Positions 8,670-17,526 of a stretch of 64,000 nucleotides of DNA are shown piece by piece. A program made the translations under genes and the position numbers. Under the pieces are notes generated by a model that saw nothing but the letters and a program-made list of their open reading frames with translations, was not told the origin of the DNA and ran no database searches. The stretch is taken from assembly GCA_964611435.1 (NCBI GenBank), contig CAZSXT010000007.1, positions 67,580-131,579 on the forward strand, in the 5' to 3' direction. Source of the DNA: JAYPHU01 sp964611435 (lineage in GTDB: Bacteria > Pseudomonadota > Alphaproteobacteria > Rhodospirillales > UBA2165). The number at the start of each line of letters is the position of its first letter. Within the stretch, counting starts at the first letter, position 1.

Positions 8670-9365
8670 GTGCCCACCGCTTTCCCCGGTTTTTCCAAGG
8701 ACTTCTTCAAATTTTTCGAGGAAATCGCCCGAAACAACGACCGTACCTGGTTCGAGGCGAACAAACCCCGTTTCCAGGATGTGGTGCAAGGTGAGATGAT
8801 CGAGTTCATCACCGCCATAGCGCCCCGGCTGGAAAAAATCTCGCCCTACTATATCGCCAATCCGAAACGCAACGGCGGCTCCATGTTCCGGATTTACCGG
8901 GATGTACGGTTTTCCAAGGACAAGCGGCCCTACAAGGAACACGCGGCCTGCCAGTTCCGCCACAGCGCCGGCAGGGACGCACACGCGCCGGGATTCTATG
9001 TGCATTTGGAACCTGACAAAGTGATCTTCGGCGGCGGCATCTGGAAACCACCGGCCGATAAGCTGGCGCTGATCCGCCACAAGATCGCCAAAGACCCGGC
9101 GGCGTGGAAGAAAGTCACCGGCAACAAGCGGCTGAAAGACACGTTCGGCGGCGTCGCCGGCGATGCGCTGAAGCGTCCGCCCAAGGGCTTCGACGCCGAA
9201 ACGCCGAATATCGACGACATCAAGCGGATCAGCTTCTTCGCCATGCGCCATGAAAAGGCTAGCCTGGCGCGGTCCAAGGATTTCGTCGGCGAGGTCGAGA
9301 AAACCTTTAAAGCCGCGACGCCGTTGATGAAGTTCATCACCGGCGCTCTGGATGTGGCGTTTTAG
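8670..9365 (+). CDS. DUF2461 / TIGR02453 family protein
   Basis: A 231-residue protein that fits the DUF2461 family over its full length. It begins PGFSKDFFKFFEEIARNNDR, then TWFEANKPRF, MFRIYRDVRFSKDKRPYKEH (the strongest signature), and GFYVHLEPDKVIFGGGIW. Many of these proteins occur in bacteria and fungi; no biochemical function is established as far as I know. No signal peptide or membrane segment is present, so it should be cytosolic. AGAGAGG just upstream gives a good ribosome site. It lies 14 bases after pcm and converges on the NUDIX gene with a 6-base gap. Confidence 0.9.
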   Translation: MPTAFPGFSKDFFKFFEEIARNNDRTWFEANKPRFQDVVQGEMIEFITAIAPRLEKISPYYIANPKRNGGSMFRIYRDVRFSKDKRPYKEHAACQFRHSAGRDAHAPGFYVHLEPDKVIFGGGIWKPPADKLALIRHKIAKDPAAWKKVTGNKRLKDTFGGVAGDALKRPPKGFDAETPNIDDIKRISFFAMRHEKASLARSKDFVGEVEKTFKAATPLMKFITGALDVAF

Positions 9366-9371
9366 ATTTCC

Positions 9372-9797
9372 CTAAGTGGGATTTTTCGACGCGAAGGTTT
9401 CAATAATTTCCCGCAATTCCTCATTGGCCACCCGCGAGAGGGCCTCTCCGATGGGCATCAATTCCCGCGAGCGGGTATTTCGTTCCGGGTAGTCGTCAAA
9501 CATCTTGGCGATCTTCATTGGATAGACCCGCACCCGGCACCACCGCCCGCCTTTCTCAGCGCTCTTTTGATATCTGTAAGCGCCGAGGCTGAGAAACTTT
9601 ACCGTACCGATGATCCCGGCCTCCTCAAAGGCTTCCAACTCGGCGGATTCCCGGGCGGACAATTGCGGTTCCACGTATCCCTTCGGAATGATCCATCTCC
9701 GGGTCGTCTGAGACGTGATCAACAGAATCCAAAGCCGATTCTCGATAATCTTGTACGGCAGCACACCGGACTGTTTGTCAAAGGATAAGGGGATCAT
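9372..9797 (-). CDS. NUDIX hydrolase, diverged box
   Basis: A 141-residue cytosolic NUDIX-fold protein. Such enzymes cleave nucleoside diphosphates linked to another group, or inositol pyrophosphates in the DIPP branch. RWIIPKGYVEPQLSARESA leads into the helix ELEAFEEAGIIG. The metal-binding Glu residues of the REUXEE core are mostly there (E, then EE), but the R of the core reads L and the Glu expected six residues after the first Gly is also L. The diverged box makes the substrate hard to guess. The lead-in RRWIIPKG resembles the DIPP-like proteins common in alphaproteobacteria. The gene is transcribed away from the Pho-box region upstream of the phosphate permease. Confidence 0.8.
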   Translation of the reverse strand: MIPLSFDKQSGVLPYKIIENRLWILLITSQTTRRWIIPKGYVEPQLSARESAELEAFEEAGIIGTVKFLSLGAYRYQKSAEKGGRWCRVRVYPMKIAKMFDDYPERNTRSRELMPIGEALSRVANEELREIIETFASKNPT

Positions 9798-9899
9798 GGA
9801 CTTGGTGGCATACTAAACTATTGAATTTATTTATTTATTGATGGATATCCCGGATGCGTTACGGCGGCTTCCACAGGACGTCGCCGGTGATTTTGAAGT

Positions 9900-9917
9900 C
9901 TGTCATATTTTTGTAAT
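9900..9917 (+). promoter_or_regulatory. Likely Pho box (PhoB-binding site)
   Basis: Bases 9900-9917 read CTGTCAT, four bases ATTT, then TTGTAAT. The first heptamer matches the PhoB half-site CTGTCAT exactly and the second matches at five of seven, with the standard 4-base spacer, giving 11-base periodicity. It lies about 110 bases upstream of the phosphate permease start, in an otherwise AT-rich stretch with no gene. This predicts induction of the permease by phosphate starvation. Confidence 0.6.
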
Positions 9918-10027
9918 AAAAGTGCAAAGATCAAACGTTTCTCCGCGGCGATCCTCGTCTGTGGCAGACGTTAAAATCTGGCGTGGCCCAATATTATGGC
10001 CACTGGCAATCGGCAGGGGGCAAGACG

Positions 10028-11521
10028 GTGGCAGCGTTAAAATCCAAGACAACAGTCGATAAAGATCTCAAGCGTATCGTGCAGCTCGAAAAGGCGACGA
10101 ACCGGATCGGCCAGCGAAATCTTAATTTAGGTTTCGGGCTATTGTTCCTCATCGGCGTTTGGATATTTACTTTCTTCCAGGCAGAGACCCAAGACAATTA
10201 CATGATCCTGTCTATCGCGGCGATCGTTGGCGGCTACATGGCCATGAATATCGGGGCCAATGATGTCGCCAATAATGTCGGTCCGGCGGTCGGCTCCAAG
10301 GCGCTCACCATTGTCGGCGCACTGTTTATCGCCGCCATCTTCGAAGCCCTGGGCGCGTTGATCGCTGGCGGCGACGTGGTAACGACAATTTCCAAGAGCA
10401 TTATTTCACCGGATTCCTTCAGCGATCCAACGCTGTTTGTCTGGGCGATGTTGTCGGCCCTGCTCGCCGCCGCCCTTTGGGTCAATTTGGCCACTTATCT
10501 GGGCGCGCCCGTTTCCACGACCCATTCCATCGTCGGTGGGGTGATGGGCGCCGGTATCGCGGCTGCGGGATTCGCCACCGTGAATTGGCCGGTGATGGCG
10601 GCGATTGCCGCCAGTTGGGTGATCTCGCCTGTATTGGGCGGATTGATCGCCGCAGGCTTCCTGGCGTTCGTCAAATTTTTCGTTTTGTATAAGGACGATA
10701 AGATTGCTGCGGCACAGCGCTGGGTGCCGATCCTGGTGGCGATCATGGCCTGCGCCTTCTCTGTTTACTTGATGATGAAAGGTTTCAAGCGTATTTGGAA
10801 GCCTGACACCACCACCATTGCTCTCATCGGTGTGGCGGCCTTCGCGGTAACCTATTTCATTGTCTTTACGCGCGTGGCAAAAGCGGCGGTCGGTATGGAA
10901 AACCGACGCAAATCCGTCGGACAGTTATTCACCATCCCCCTCATTTGCGCAGCGGCGCTCTTGTCTTTTGCGCATGGCTCCAACGATGTCGCCAACGCTG
11001 TCGGACCATTGGCTGCGATTGTTAGCGTGGTCTCCGGCGGGGCGGTGTCGGCCAAGGTCGCGTTGCCGCTCTGGGTCCTGGCCATCGGCGCGGTTGGCAT
11101 TTCCGTGGGCCTTCTGTTGTTCGGGCCGAAAATTATCGAGATCGTCGGCGAAAAAATCACCAGGCTCGACCGGGTGCGCGCCTTTTGTGTCGCGCTCTCA
11201 GCCTCCATCACCGTCATCATTGCCTCGACATTGGGCCTGCCGGTGAGTTCAACCCATATCGCCGTCGGCGCGGTGTTTGGCGTAGGCTTCCTCCGGGAGT
11301 TCGTTTCGAATCGATTGGCTCATATCCCGCCGGCGCCGTCTGCCGGTCTGAGTACACCGCCGAGCGAAGGGGAAGTTCAAAAGCGGCTGGTGAAGGCGCG
11401 GCACCGCAAACTGGTTCGCCGACGGCACTTAATGAACATTGCCGCCGCCTGGATTATCACTGTACCGGCCTCGGCGATCATCGCCGCAGTGGTGTTGATC
11501 CTGATCGTCAACGTCCAATAG
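10028..11521 (+). CDS. Inorganic phosphate transporter, PiT family
   Basis: Inner-membrane phosphate permease driven by proton or sodium symport. The product of 497 residues has the internally duplicated PiT signature: GANDVANNVGPAVGSKAL in the first half and HGSNDVANAVGPLAAI in the second, each followed by a SSTH/STTH element (PVSTTHSIVGGVMG and PVSSTHIAVGAVFG). About ten to twelve hydrophobic segments are visible, with a cytosolic stretch near residues 430-470. GTG 10028 is preferred because AGGGGG lies seven bases before it; an in-frame GTG at 9983 has no such site. The usual PhoU-like partner gene is not next to it. A Pho-box-like site lies upstream. Confidence 0.93.
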   Translation: MAALKSKTTVDKDLKRIVQLEKATNRIGQRNLNLGFGLLFLIGVWIFTFFQAETQDNYMILSIAAIVGGYMAMNIGANDVANNVGPAVGSKALTIVGALFIAAIFEALGALIAGGDVVTTISKSIISPDSFSDPTLFVWAMLSALLAAALWVNLATYLGAPVSTTHSIVGGVMGAGIAAAGFATVNWPVMAAIAASWVISPVLGGLIAAGFLAFVKFFVLYKDDKIAAAQRWVPILVAIMACAFSVYLMMKGFKRIWKPDTTTIALIGVAAFAVTYFIVFTRVAKAAVGMENRRKSVGQLFTIPLICAAALLSFAHGSNDVANAVGPLAAIVSVVSGGAVSAKVALPLWVLAIGAVGISVGLLLFGPKIIEIVGEKITRLDRVRAFCVALSASITVIIASTLGLPVSSTHIAVGAVFGVGFLREFVSNRLAHIPPAPSAGLSTPPSEGEVQKRLVKARHRKLVRRRHLMNIAAAWIITVPASAIIAAVVLILIVNVQ

Positions 11522-11656
11522 CGAGAACGGCTGAAGGCCAACGATCCATCCACGGCCTCGCGATCTGGAATCTTTCGGAGCCACACACTATGGTAGGCTG
11601 AACCGGCAGCTCATTCGTCCTAGGGCCCGGCCCCTAACCATCTGAGCGCACGCCTC

Positions 11657-13402
11657 ATGACTGTCTCAAGAATTCAGGACGCCGAAAGACATCTCTTTGA
11701 CGGGCGGCTACCCCAAGCCGAGACGCTGTTGCGCGAGGTCTTGGCCGCAGAGCCGGATAATTGCGGTGCACTCTATCTCTTGGCGCTTGTCGCAAAAGAG
11801 TCCGGCAATACGGAGGCCGCCGTGAAGATGTTGACGCGCGTAATCGAGTTGGACAGCAATCACCACGATGCGCTGAATTCCTTGGGCATATTGCAGGCAA
11901 GCGGCAACCAGTTAGACGCGGCCGTAGGCAATTTTCGGGCCGCGGTTACCGCCAATCCAGCTTTTGTCTCCGCACATGCCAATTTGGGCGCCACCTTGTT
12001 TCGCCAAAATAAAATCCAGCCCGCCATAGATGCTTGCCGCCAAGCGCTGGCGATTGATCCCAACCACATTGGAGCGCTGACCAACATCTGCAGCCTGCTG
12101 ATTCGCGCCAAGGACTATCGTGCAGCCATCGACCATCATCGGCAATTGGCCGCGCTTCAACCAGATAACCCCAACGTCCTCTTAAATCTCGCAGCAGCCC
12201 TCGCGTTTGGCGACCGGCCGGCCGAAGCGATCACGGTCTACCAACACGTCTTGGATTTGGAGCCGGTCAACACACGAGCGCTGCATGGGTTGGGCACGAC
12301 CTATAGCGAAATGGGGGATAAGGAGCGGGCCGGCGACGCATTGAAATCCGCACTTGCTCATGATCCAACGTACGTGGACGCATACTATTCTTTGAGCGAT
12401 ACCGACCTCAGCCAGTTGACGGAGAGCAACCTTCAGCAGTTGGATAAACTGGGCCGGGATGCCGGCACCTCCCCTGCGGATAAGGCAAAAGTGTTCTTTG
12501 TTCTCGCCAAGGCGGCGATGGCCGAGAAAGATAAGACGGCGGCCTTCGATCTCTACAAGCAAGGCAATCAGCATCGACGGGAAGCGCAATCGGCGGCGGG
12601 GATTGTCTATAGTTCAACAGCCCAAGACCGGCTGGTGGAGAACCTGATGGCGTTTTTCGGCAAGCCAGCCGACATGTCCGCACCTGCCGGCCAAGGGGAA
12701 AAATTAATTTTCGTTCTCGGCCTCCCGCGCTCCGGCACAACGCTGATCGAGCAGATCCTGGTTGCGCATCCTTCCGTCATCAGCCTGGGTGAGAACGAAA
12801 CCATCTATCGAGGCATCTTGGACGCGTTTGGCAACGATTATCTGCAACAGCTGGATGCGGCACGGTGGCCTGACGCGTACCAAAAAGAACTCTCCCAAAT
12901 TGCCGCTGCTTATTTGGCTGAAACCAATCATGAAGGCGTCAAACGAACCGTCAACAGTCTGCCGTTTAACTTTTGGCACTTGGGATTTATCAAGACCGTC
13001 TTTCCGGACTCATCGATCATTGTCACCGAGAGGGACCCGCGAGACGTGGCTCTCTCTTGCTACTTCCAAAATTTTGCCGATGACCATCCCTGGTCCACGA
13101 CCCTGACGGACTTAAAACACTATTTCGAATGCTACGCCCGGTTAATGGCGCACTGGCGTAACATTTACGGCAAGGAACTGCACACAATCGTCTATGAGGA
13201 CTTAGTCAAAAATTTCGATGCTACGTGCCTCAGCTTGCTGGCTCACCTGTCCCTTGAGTGGGATGATCGGGTGCTGCGCTTCTACGAGACGGACAATCTG
13301 GTGAAATCAGCCTCCAAATGGCAGGTCCGCCAACCGATCTACGGCAGTTCCGTTGGCCGCTGGCGAGACTTCGAGTCCCAACTGACCCCATTCCTAACTT
13401 GA
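11657..13402 (+). CDS. TPR-repeat sulfotransferase
   Basis: A 581-residue two-part protein. Residues ~1-260 are tandem TPR helices (for example AETLLREVLAAEPDNCGALY, AAVKMLTRVIELDSNHHDAL, AIDACRQALAIDPNHIGALT, AITVYQHVLDLEPVNTRALH). Residues ~340-581 are a sulfotransferase domain with the 5'-phosphosulfate loop FVLGLPRSGTTLIEQIL, the 3'-phosphate motif TERDPRDVALSCYF and the C-terminal SVGRWRDFESQL. It should move sulfate from PAPS to a glycan, peptide or small molecule bound by the TPR part. No signal peptide is seen. It overlaps the end of the convergent COG0523 gene by nine bases. It is the intact relative of the broken gene at 6860-7851. Confidence 0.9.
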   Translation: MTVSRIQDAERHLFDGRLPQAETLLREVLAAEPDNCGALYLLALVAKESGNTEAAVKMLTRVIELDSNHHDALNSLGILQASGNQLDAAVGNFRAAVTANPAFVSAHANLGATLFRQNKIQPAIDACRQALAIDPNHIGALTNICSLLIRAKDYRAAIDHHRQLAALQPDNPNVLLNLAAALAFGDRPAEAITVYQHVLDLEPVNTRALHGLGTTYSEMGDKERAGDALKSALAHDPTYVDAYYSLSDTDLSQLTESNLQQLDKLGRDAGTSPADKAKVFFVLAKAAMAEKDKTAAFDLYKQGNQHRREAQSAAGIVYSSTAQDRLVENLMAFFGKPADMSAPAGQGEKLIFVLGLPRSGTTLIEQILVAHPSVISLGENETIYRGILDAFGNDYLQQLDAARWPDAYQKELSQIAAAYLAETNHEGVKRTVNSLPFNFWHLGFIKTVFPDSSIIVTERDPRDVALSCYFQNFADDHPWSTTLTDLKHYFECYARLMAHWRNIYGKELHTIVYEDLVKNFDATCLSLLAHLSLEWDDRVLRFYETDNLVKSASKWQVRQPIYGSSVGRWRDFESQLTPFLT

Positions 13403-14440
13403 AATAGCCGAGGCCTGTAAGGCGTTTTCCAGGGTATCCCAGTCCGGCGCCGCGCTGTCCGTCACAATCACTTCAATCCGGCTGTCACGGCGGTAGGCGA
13501 TCTCCTTCACGGTGATCTCGTTGTCCACTCTATCGATCAGTAGCCAGCCATTGTTGGTGCGGAACACCCCCTTTAGGCGCTCGACCGCTGTGCCTTTGGG
13601 AAGTCCGGATAGACCGGGCGGGCCCAACAGGTCCAACAGCGCATCCCGGTCAAATACCTGCGTCTCCGAAAAAATCCAGCCACAGCCCTGATAGCCCGCG
13701 CCGGCATTTTCAAGGCGCACCGGCGCACCTTGTTCGGGCGGGGCGATAGCTTGCGTCGCTGAAGATGAATGATCGTGATCATGGGCGCCATCATGAGCAT
13801 TTGGGAATAGCGGCGCTCGTGTTTCGGTCGGGTCCAGATTCAGCAGCGCCAGGTCTAAATCCCCGTGCCGGGACTCGGTAATCCGCAGTTTCGGCGGAAA
13901 CAGGGACCCTGCCCACTCGTGAAACTTGGCAAGCTCGTCACCGCTCGCCAAATCCGCTTTGGCGGCCACCAGCACATCCGCCAGATGCATTTGATCCTGA
14001 TAGACCTGCGCCGCCTCCAGGCGCGGATCACCGATATGGCGGGGATCGACCAGACAAATAACGGCGCGCAGCGACACCGCCGCGGCCAGCTCCTCGTCCC
14101 GCAACTGATCCAGGATACCCGCCGGGTGACCGATGCCGGTGGGCTCGATGATCAGCCGGTCCGGCCGGGCGCGGCGCAGGATATCCACCACCGCCACCTT
14201 CAGCGGGACGTTCATCATGCAGCATAGACACCCGCCGGGGATTTCATTGATGGCGACGGTCTCGTCTTCCGCCGGGACAGCGGCCTGATCCACCGCCACC
14301 TCGCCGAACTCGTTGATCAGGATGGCCCATTTTTCACCCGCCGGTTTGCGCGCCAGCATGGACGTGATCGCCGTGGTCTTGCCGGTGCCGAAGAACCCGG
14401 TGAAGAGCGTCGTCGGCACATGTTCGATCCGGTCCGCCAT
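13394..14440 (-). CDS. COG0523 (CobW-like) GTP-binding metallochaperone
   Basis: A 348-residue G3E-family GTPase that should load or traffic a metal ion in the cytosol. It has the P-loop TGFFGTGKTT near residue 14, the Walker B-like INEFGEVAVD, the metal-binding CxCC in IPGGCLCCMM, and IIEPTGIGHP. A His/Asp-rich linker (NAHDGAHDHDHSSS) divides it from the C-terminal CobW_C domain. It is a separate branch from the CobW at 29685-30728. It lies in a tight minus-strand operon (gaps 4, 7 and 3 bases) behind a DMT transporter, a CoA-transferase and a glycosyltransferase, not among cobalamin genes, so zinc or another metal is as likely as cobalt. Confidence 0.88.
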   Translation of the reverse strand: MADRIEHVPTTLFTGFFGTGKTTAITSMLARKPAGEKWAILINEFGEVAVDQAAVPAEDETVAINEIPGGCLCCMMNVPLKVAVVDILRRARPDRLIIEPTGIGHPAGILDQLRDEELAAAVSLRAVICLVDPRHIGDPRLEAAQVYQDQMHLADVLVAAKADLASGDELAKFHEWAGSLFPPKLRITESRHGDLDLALLNLDPTETRAPLFPNAHDGAHDHDHSSSATQAIAPPEQGAPVRLENAGAGYQGCGWIFSETQVFDRDALLDLLGPPGLSGLPKGTAVERLKGVFRTNNGWLLIDRVDNEITVKEIAYRRDSRIEVIVTDSAAPDWDTLENALQASAISS

Positions 14441-14443
14441 GAC

Positions 14444-15283
14444 CTAGCCCTTGCCCATCAGCCGCAACGACAACTCCCGCACGATATAATGCGCGACGGC
14501 TTCCTCACTGCATTTCTCAAGCCACCAGGCCTGGCAGGCCTGGCCCAACGCTTCCAGCCGCGCCGGTTCGGCCAGCAAACCCTCAATGAGGGGGCCGGCC
14601 TCAATCCAATCGTCCACTTCGATCACCGGCCAGCCGTCGGTGAACCAGGACGGCAACTGCCGCTCCGCGATCACCGCGCACCCGGCGCGCATCGCCTCAT
14701 AAGTGCGGAAAGTCTCATGGCTGACGCCCCTGGGTGACAAAGCGATCTTGGTGTTCACCAGCCGCGCCGCATAGACATCCGGGGCCAAACCTTCGCGAAA
14801 AGCCGGGGCCTGCTCGATCTCCACCATCAGATCATCCCGGCCGTCGAGCCAGGCGTTCATCGCGGTGAAGAACGGCTCGCGGAATTCCTGCCGGCCGATA
14901 AAAAACATATCCAACGTGCGCGCCGCCATGGGTTTGGCGGCCACCACCGGCACATCCTTATTACAGCCCAGCGGAATAACCCGGAGGTTGTCCGGCATGG
15001 GATCAAACGGGCGGTAGTTCTTGAACACCATGAAAGCATCCCCGGCATAGGCGGGAATTTCGTGACCTTCGTCGCTGGTCTGCAGCACCACGACGCGTTC
15101 CGCATGGCTGATCGGCAGCCTGTCGCCAACGGACGTCACCACGAAGATAAACCGATCAGCCAGACCGAGCCCGGTCAGAAACCGGTCCGCGTGCAGCAGC
15201 GTCTGCTCCAGATGATCCCACTCACACCAATTGTCCGGAAGCTCCCAGACGACGTTCAGGTTGGGGAAACTGACCGGAGACAC
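14444..15283 (-). CDS. Exostosin-like glycosyltransferase family protein
   Basis: A 279-residue protein whose C-terminal half resembles the sugar-nucleotide domain of exostosin-type and CgeB-like glycosyltransferases: DMFFIGRQEFREPFF, then IALSPRGVSHETFRTYEAMR and AGCAVIAERQLPSWFTDGWP. In these families the TFRxYEAMRAGC helix binds the nucleotide part of the donor. The N-terminal half (NLNVVWELPDNWCEWDHLEQ) is not recognisable to me. The start is GTG 15283, seven bases after the CoA-transferase stop; no ATG fits better. No signal or membrane segment is visible, so it probably acts at the cytosolic face. The acceptor is unknown, and the assignment is tentative because only the C-terminal half is informative. 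Confidence 0.55.
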   Translation of the reverse strand: MSPVSFPNLNVVWELPDNWCEWDHLEQTLLHADRFLTGLGLADRFIFVVTSVGDRLPISHAERVVVLQTSDEGHEIPAYAGDAFMVFKNYRPFDPMPDNLRVIPLGCNKDVPVVAAKPMAARTLDMFFIGRQEFREPFFTAMNAWLDGRDDLMVEIEQAPAFREGLAPDVYAARLVNTKIALSPRGVSHETFRTYEAMRAGCAVIAERQLPSWFTDGWPVIEVDDWIEAGPLIEGLLAEPARLEALGQACQAWWLEKCSEEAVAHYIVRELSLRLMGKG

Positions 15284-15290
15284 ACAGTCC

Positions 15291-16475
15291 TCAAATCACG
15301 CCGCGCGCCCGCAGATCATCGATGGCCGCCTGATCGTAGCCGAGATCGGTCAGTATCTCATCGGCATGCTGTCCCAGTTCCGGGCTCGGCGCCGCCAGTT
15401 TCGACGGCGTCCGGCTGAAATGCACGGGTTGGCCGATGATCTCGATCTCGCCCCGGGCCGGGGTGGTGACCTTTTGCGCGACACCCAGATGTTTGACCTG
15501 CGGGTCCGCGAACACCTGATCCATCTTGTTAATAGGACCACACGGCACGCCCTTGTCGTTGAAAGCGTCGACCCAATGGGCCGTGGTTTCCGTCGCCAAT
15601 ACCCCGGCGATGATCTCGTCCAGCTCGTCACGGTTTTTGAAACGGGCGGCGTTGTCGACGAACCTGTCGTCTTTTTCCAGCTCTTCCTTGTCGAGGACTT
15701 TGCAGACACGCGGCCAATGGGTGGCCATGGGAGCGATATTCACGTAGCCGTCCGCAGATTTGAAAGTGCCCATCGGCACATTGGTCGGGTGGTTGTTGCC
15801 GACTTGAGGTGGCACATCCTGATCCACCAGCCAGCGGGCCGCCTGGAAATCGAGCATAAAAATCTGCGCTTCGAGGAGCGAAGTATTGAGCCACTGTCCC
15901 TCCCCGGATCTCTCCCGCTCCAACAGCGCCCCCAGAATGCCGGTCGCGGTCAGCACGCCGGCCATCATATCGGAGATCGCCGCGCCCGAGCGCCAAGGCC
16001 CGGTGCCCGGTTGACCGGTCACCGACATATGTCCGCCCATGCCTTGCGCAATTTGGTCGAGACCGGCCCGATAGGCATAGGGCCCGTCCTGGCCAAAACC
16101 GGAAATGCTGGCATAGACGATGCCTTTGTTGATCTTTTTGACCGTTTCATAGTCGATGCCGAGGCGGAACTTCACCTCCGGGCGGTAGTTCTCGACGATC
16201 ACGTCGGCCTTTTCCGCCAGCTTGAAGAAGATCGCTTTGCCGTCCTCTTCTTTTAAATTGAGAGACAAGCTACGCTTGTTTCGGTGCAGGTTTTGAAAGT
16301 CCGGCCCGTGCCGCGTGCCCAAATCGCCATACATCGGATCGCCCGGGGTCTCGATCTTGATCACGTCCGCGCCGAAATCGGCGAGCTGGCGCGCTGCCGT
16401 GGGTCCGGCCCGCGCCCGGGTCAAATCCAATACCAGGTAATCGGTGAGCGCCGCCGAGGCGCGATCGATAGGCAT
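15291..16475 (-). CDS. Class III CoA-transferase (CaiB/BaiF family)
   Basis: A 394-residue cytosolic enzyme that moves CoA between carboxylic acids. The N-terminus LVLDLTRARAGPTAARQLAD followed by FGADVIKIETPGDPMYGD is the family CoA-binding start. HRNKRSLSLNLK and VIVENYRPEVKFRLGIDYE follow. RAGLDQIAQGMGG carries the Asp (about residue 139) that forms the acyl anhydride with substrate. ATG 16475 is five bases after the DMT transporter stop on the same strand, so the two are co-transcribed. Together with the divergent acyl-CoA dehydrogenase and dehydratase genes it suggests breakdown of an imported carboxylic acid. The acid itself cannot be read from sequence. Confidence 0.9.
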   Translation of the reverse strand: MPIDRASAALTDYLVLDLTRARAGPTAARQLADFGADVIKIETPGDPMYGDLGTRHGPDFQNLHRNKRSLSLNLKEEDGKAIFFKLAEKADVIVENYRPEVKFRLGIDYETVKKINKGIVYASISGFGQDGPYAYRAGLDQIAQGMGGHMSVTGQPGTGPWRSGAAISDMMAGVLTATGILGALLERERSGEGQWLNTSLLEAQIFMLDFQAARWLVDQDVPPQVGNNHPTNVPMGTFKSADGYVNIAPMATHWPRVCKVLDKEELEKDDRFVDNAARFKNRDELDEIIAGVLATETTAHWVDAFNDKGVPCGPINKMDQVFADPQVKHLGVAQKVTTPARGEIEIIGQPVHFSRTPSKLAAPSPELGQHADEILTDLGYDQAAIDDLRARGVI

Positions 16476-16479
16476 ATGC

Positions 16480-17430
16480 TTAGGCTCCTTGCTTCTTACG
16501 CTTGGCCGCCGAGACCAAGTAAACCCCGCCTATGATAAGCACGAAGGCCGGGAAATGATACAGTTCCAGCGTTTCGTCCAAAAACACCATGGCGAGACCC
16601 GTGATCATCAGCACCCGCACGTAGATAAAGGCGCTGGCCTTGCTGGCCCCGATCAGCCGGTTGCCGATGTTCCACAAACCCAACGCACCGACGGCGACGA
16701 TGATCCCCGCCCACAGCACCGAGATCACGGTGGTCGTATTCAGCGACGTGGGCAGGATGTTCACCGTTTCCCACCAATAGAAGGGGATGAGAATAACAAT
16801 TCCCAGAAACTGCGTGACGTTGAGAAAGGCCAGCGGCGAGATATCCCTCGGCGCCTCGCGCAATAGAACCGCGTAGAAGGAAAAACCGATCACCGATGAC
16901 ATCATCCACAAATCGCCGATGTTAAAGCGGACCCCCGTCAGGACAGCAAGATCGCCCCGAGTCAGGATTGTCATGACGCCCGCCGCGGCGATGATCGCGC
17001 CGACGACCTGCCACCGGGTGACCAGTTCCCGGAACAAAACCCAGGCGATGCACATGGTCACCACCGGCTGCACCATGGCGACCATACCGCCGTTGATCGC
17101 CGTCGTGTAATGGAGCGCGATATAGATGGTCGTATTGCCGAGGACCACCAGACAGAACGTCATCACAACAAAATATTTCCAGTGGCCCAGGATCAGCTTG
17201 TAGGACCGAGCGATCTCCCGCCAGGTCAAGGGCAGGATCACCAACGTCGCCACCACCCAGCGCCAGAGGGACAGACCGATCGGCGGCACTTCGCCAGGCA
17301 CCAACCGGCCGAGAATATGGTTGCTGGCGAAAAACAGCATGGACAGGGTGAGCGCCATATATGGCCAGGGCCCCCAGGACTCGAGAACGGCGTTGGCGCG
17401 GCTGAGGCGCGATAGTGAATTTTCTGTCAT
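16480..17430 (-). CDS. DMT-superfamily (EamA) membrane transporter
   Basis: A 316-residue inner-membrane protein with about ten hydrophobic helices and the duplicated EamA fold. The first half includes ALTLSMLFFASNHILGRLVP and IALHYTTAINGGMVAMVQPV; the second GFSFYAVLLREAPRDISPLA and VRVLMITGLAMVFLDETLEL. The frame stays open far upstream, but ATG 17430 gives the natural N-terminus (MTENSLSRLSR); anything longer would run antisense through the acyl-CoA dehydrogenase gene. It is first in a four-gene minus-strand operon and is divergent from that dehydrogenase, with 96 bases between. Such proteins export or import small metabolites; direction and substrate are not known here. Confidence 0.88.
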   Translation of the reverse strand: MTENSLSRLSRANAVLESWGPWPYMALTLSMLFFASNHILGRLVPGEVPPIGLSLWRWVVATLVILPLTWREIARSYKLILGHWKYFVVMTFCLVVLGNTTIYIALHYTTAINGGMVAMVQPVVTMCIAWVLFRELVTRWQVVGAIIAAAGVMTILTRGDLAVLTGVRFNIGDLWMMSSVIGFSFYAVLLREAPRDISPLAFLNVTQFLGIVILIPFYWWETVNILPTSLNTTTVISVLWAGIIVAVGALGLWNIGNRLIGASKASAFIYVRVLMITGLAMVFLDETLELYHFPAFVLIIGGVYLVSAAKRKKQGA

Positions 17431-17526
17431 GGGGCGGGATTGAGGCCGTTTGCTGGTACTGAGGGAATTATTGTATATCCGGTTAGCGAAAGAACAATAC
17501 GGATGCGGCACGGAGGCCGGGCGTTG

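Noticed and set aside
11600..11650. Short TAGGG/CCCTA inverted repeat before the TPR-sulfotransferase
   Set aside because: Only five base pairs in a GC-rich stretch with no T tract; not distinguishable from chance.
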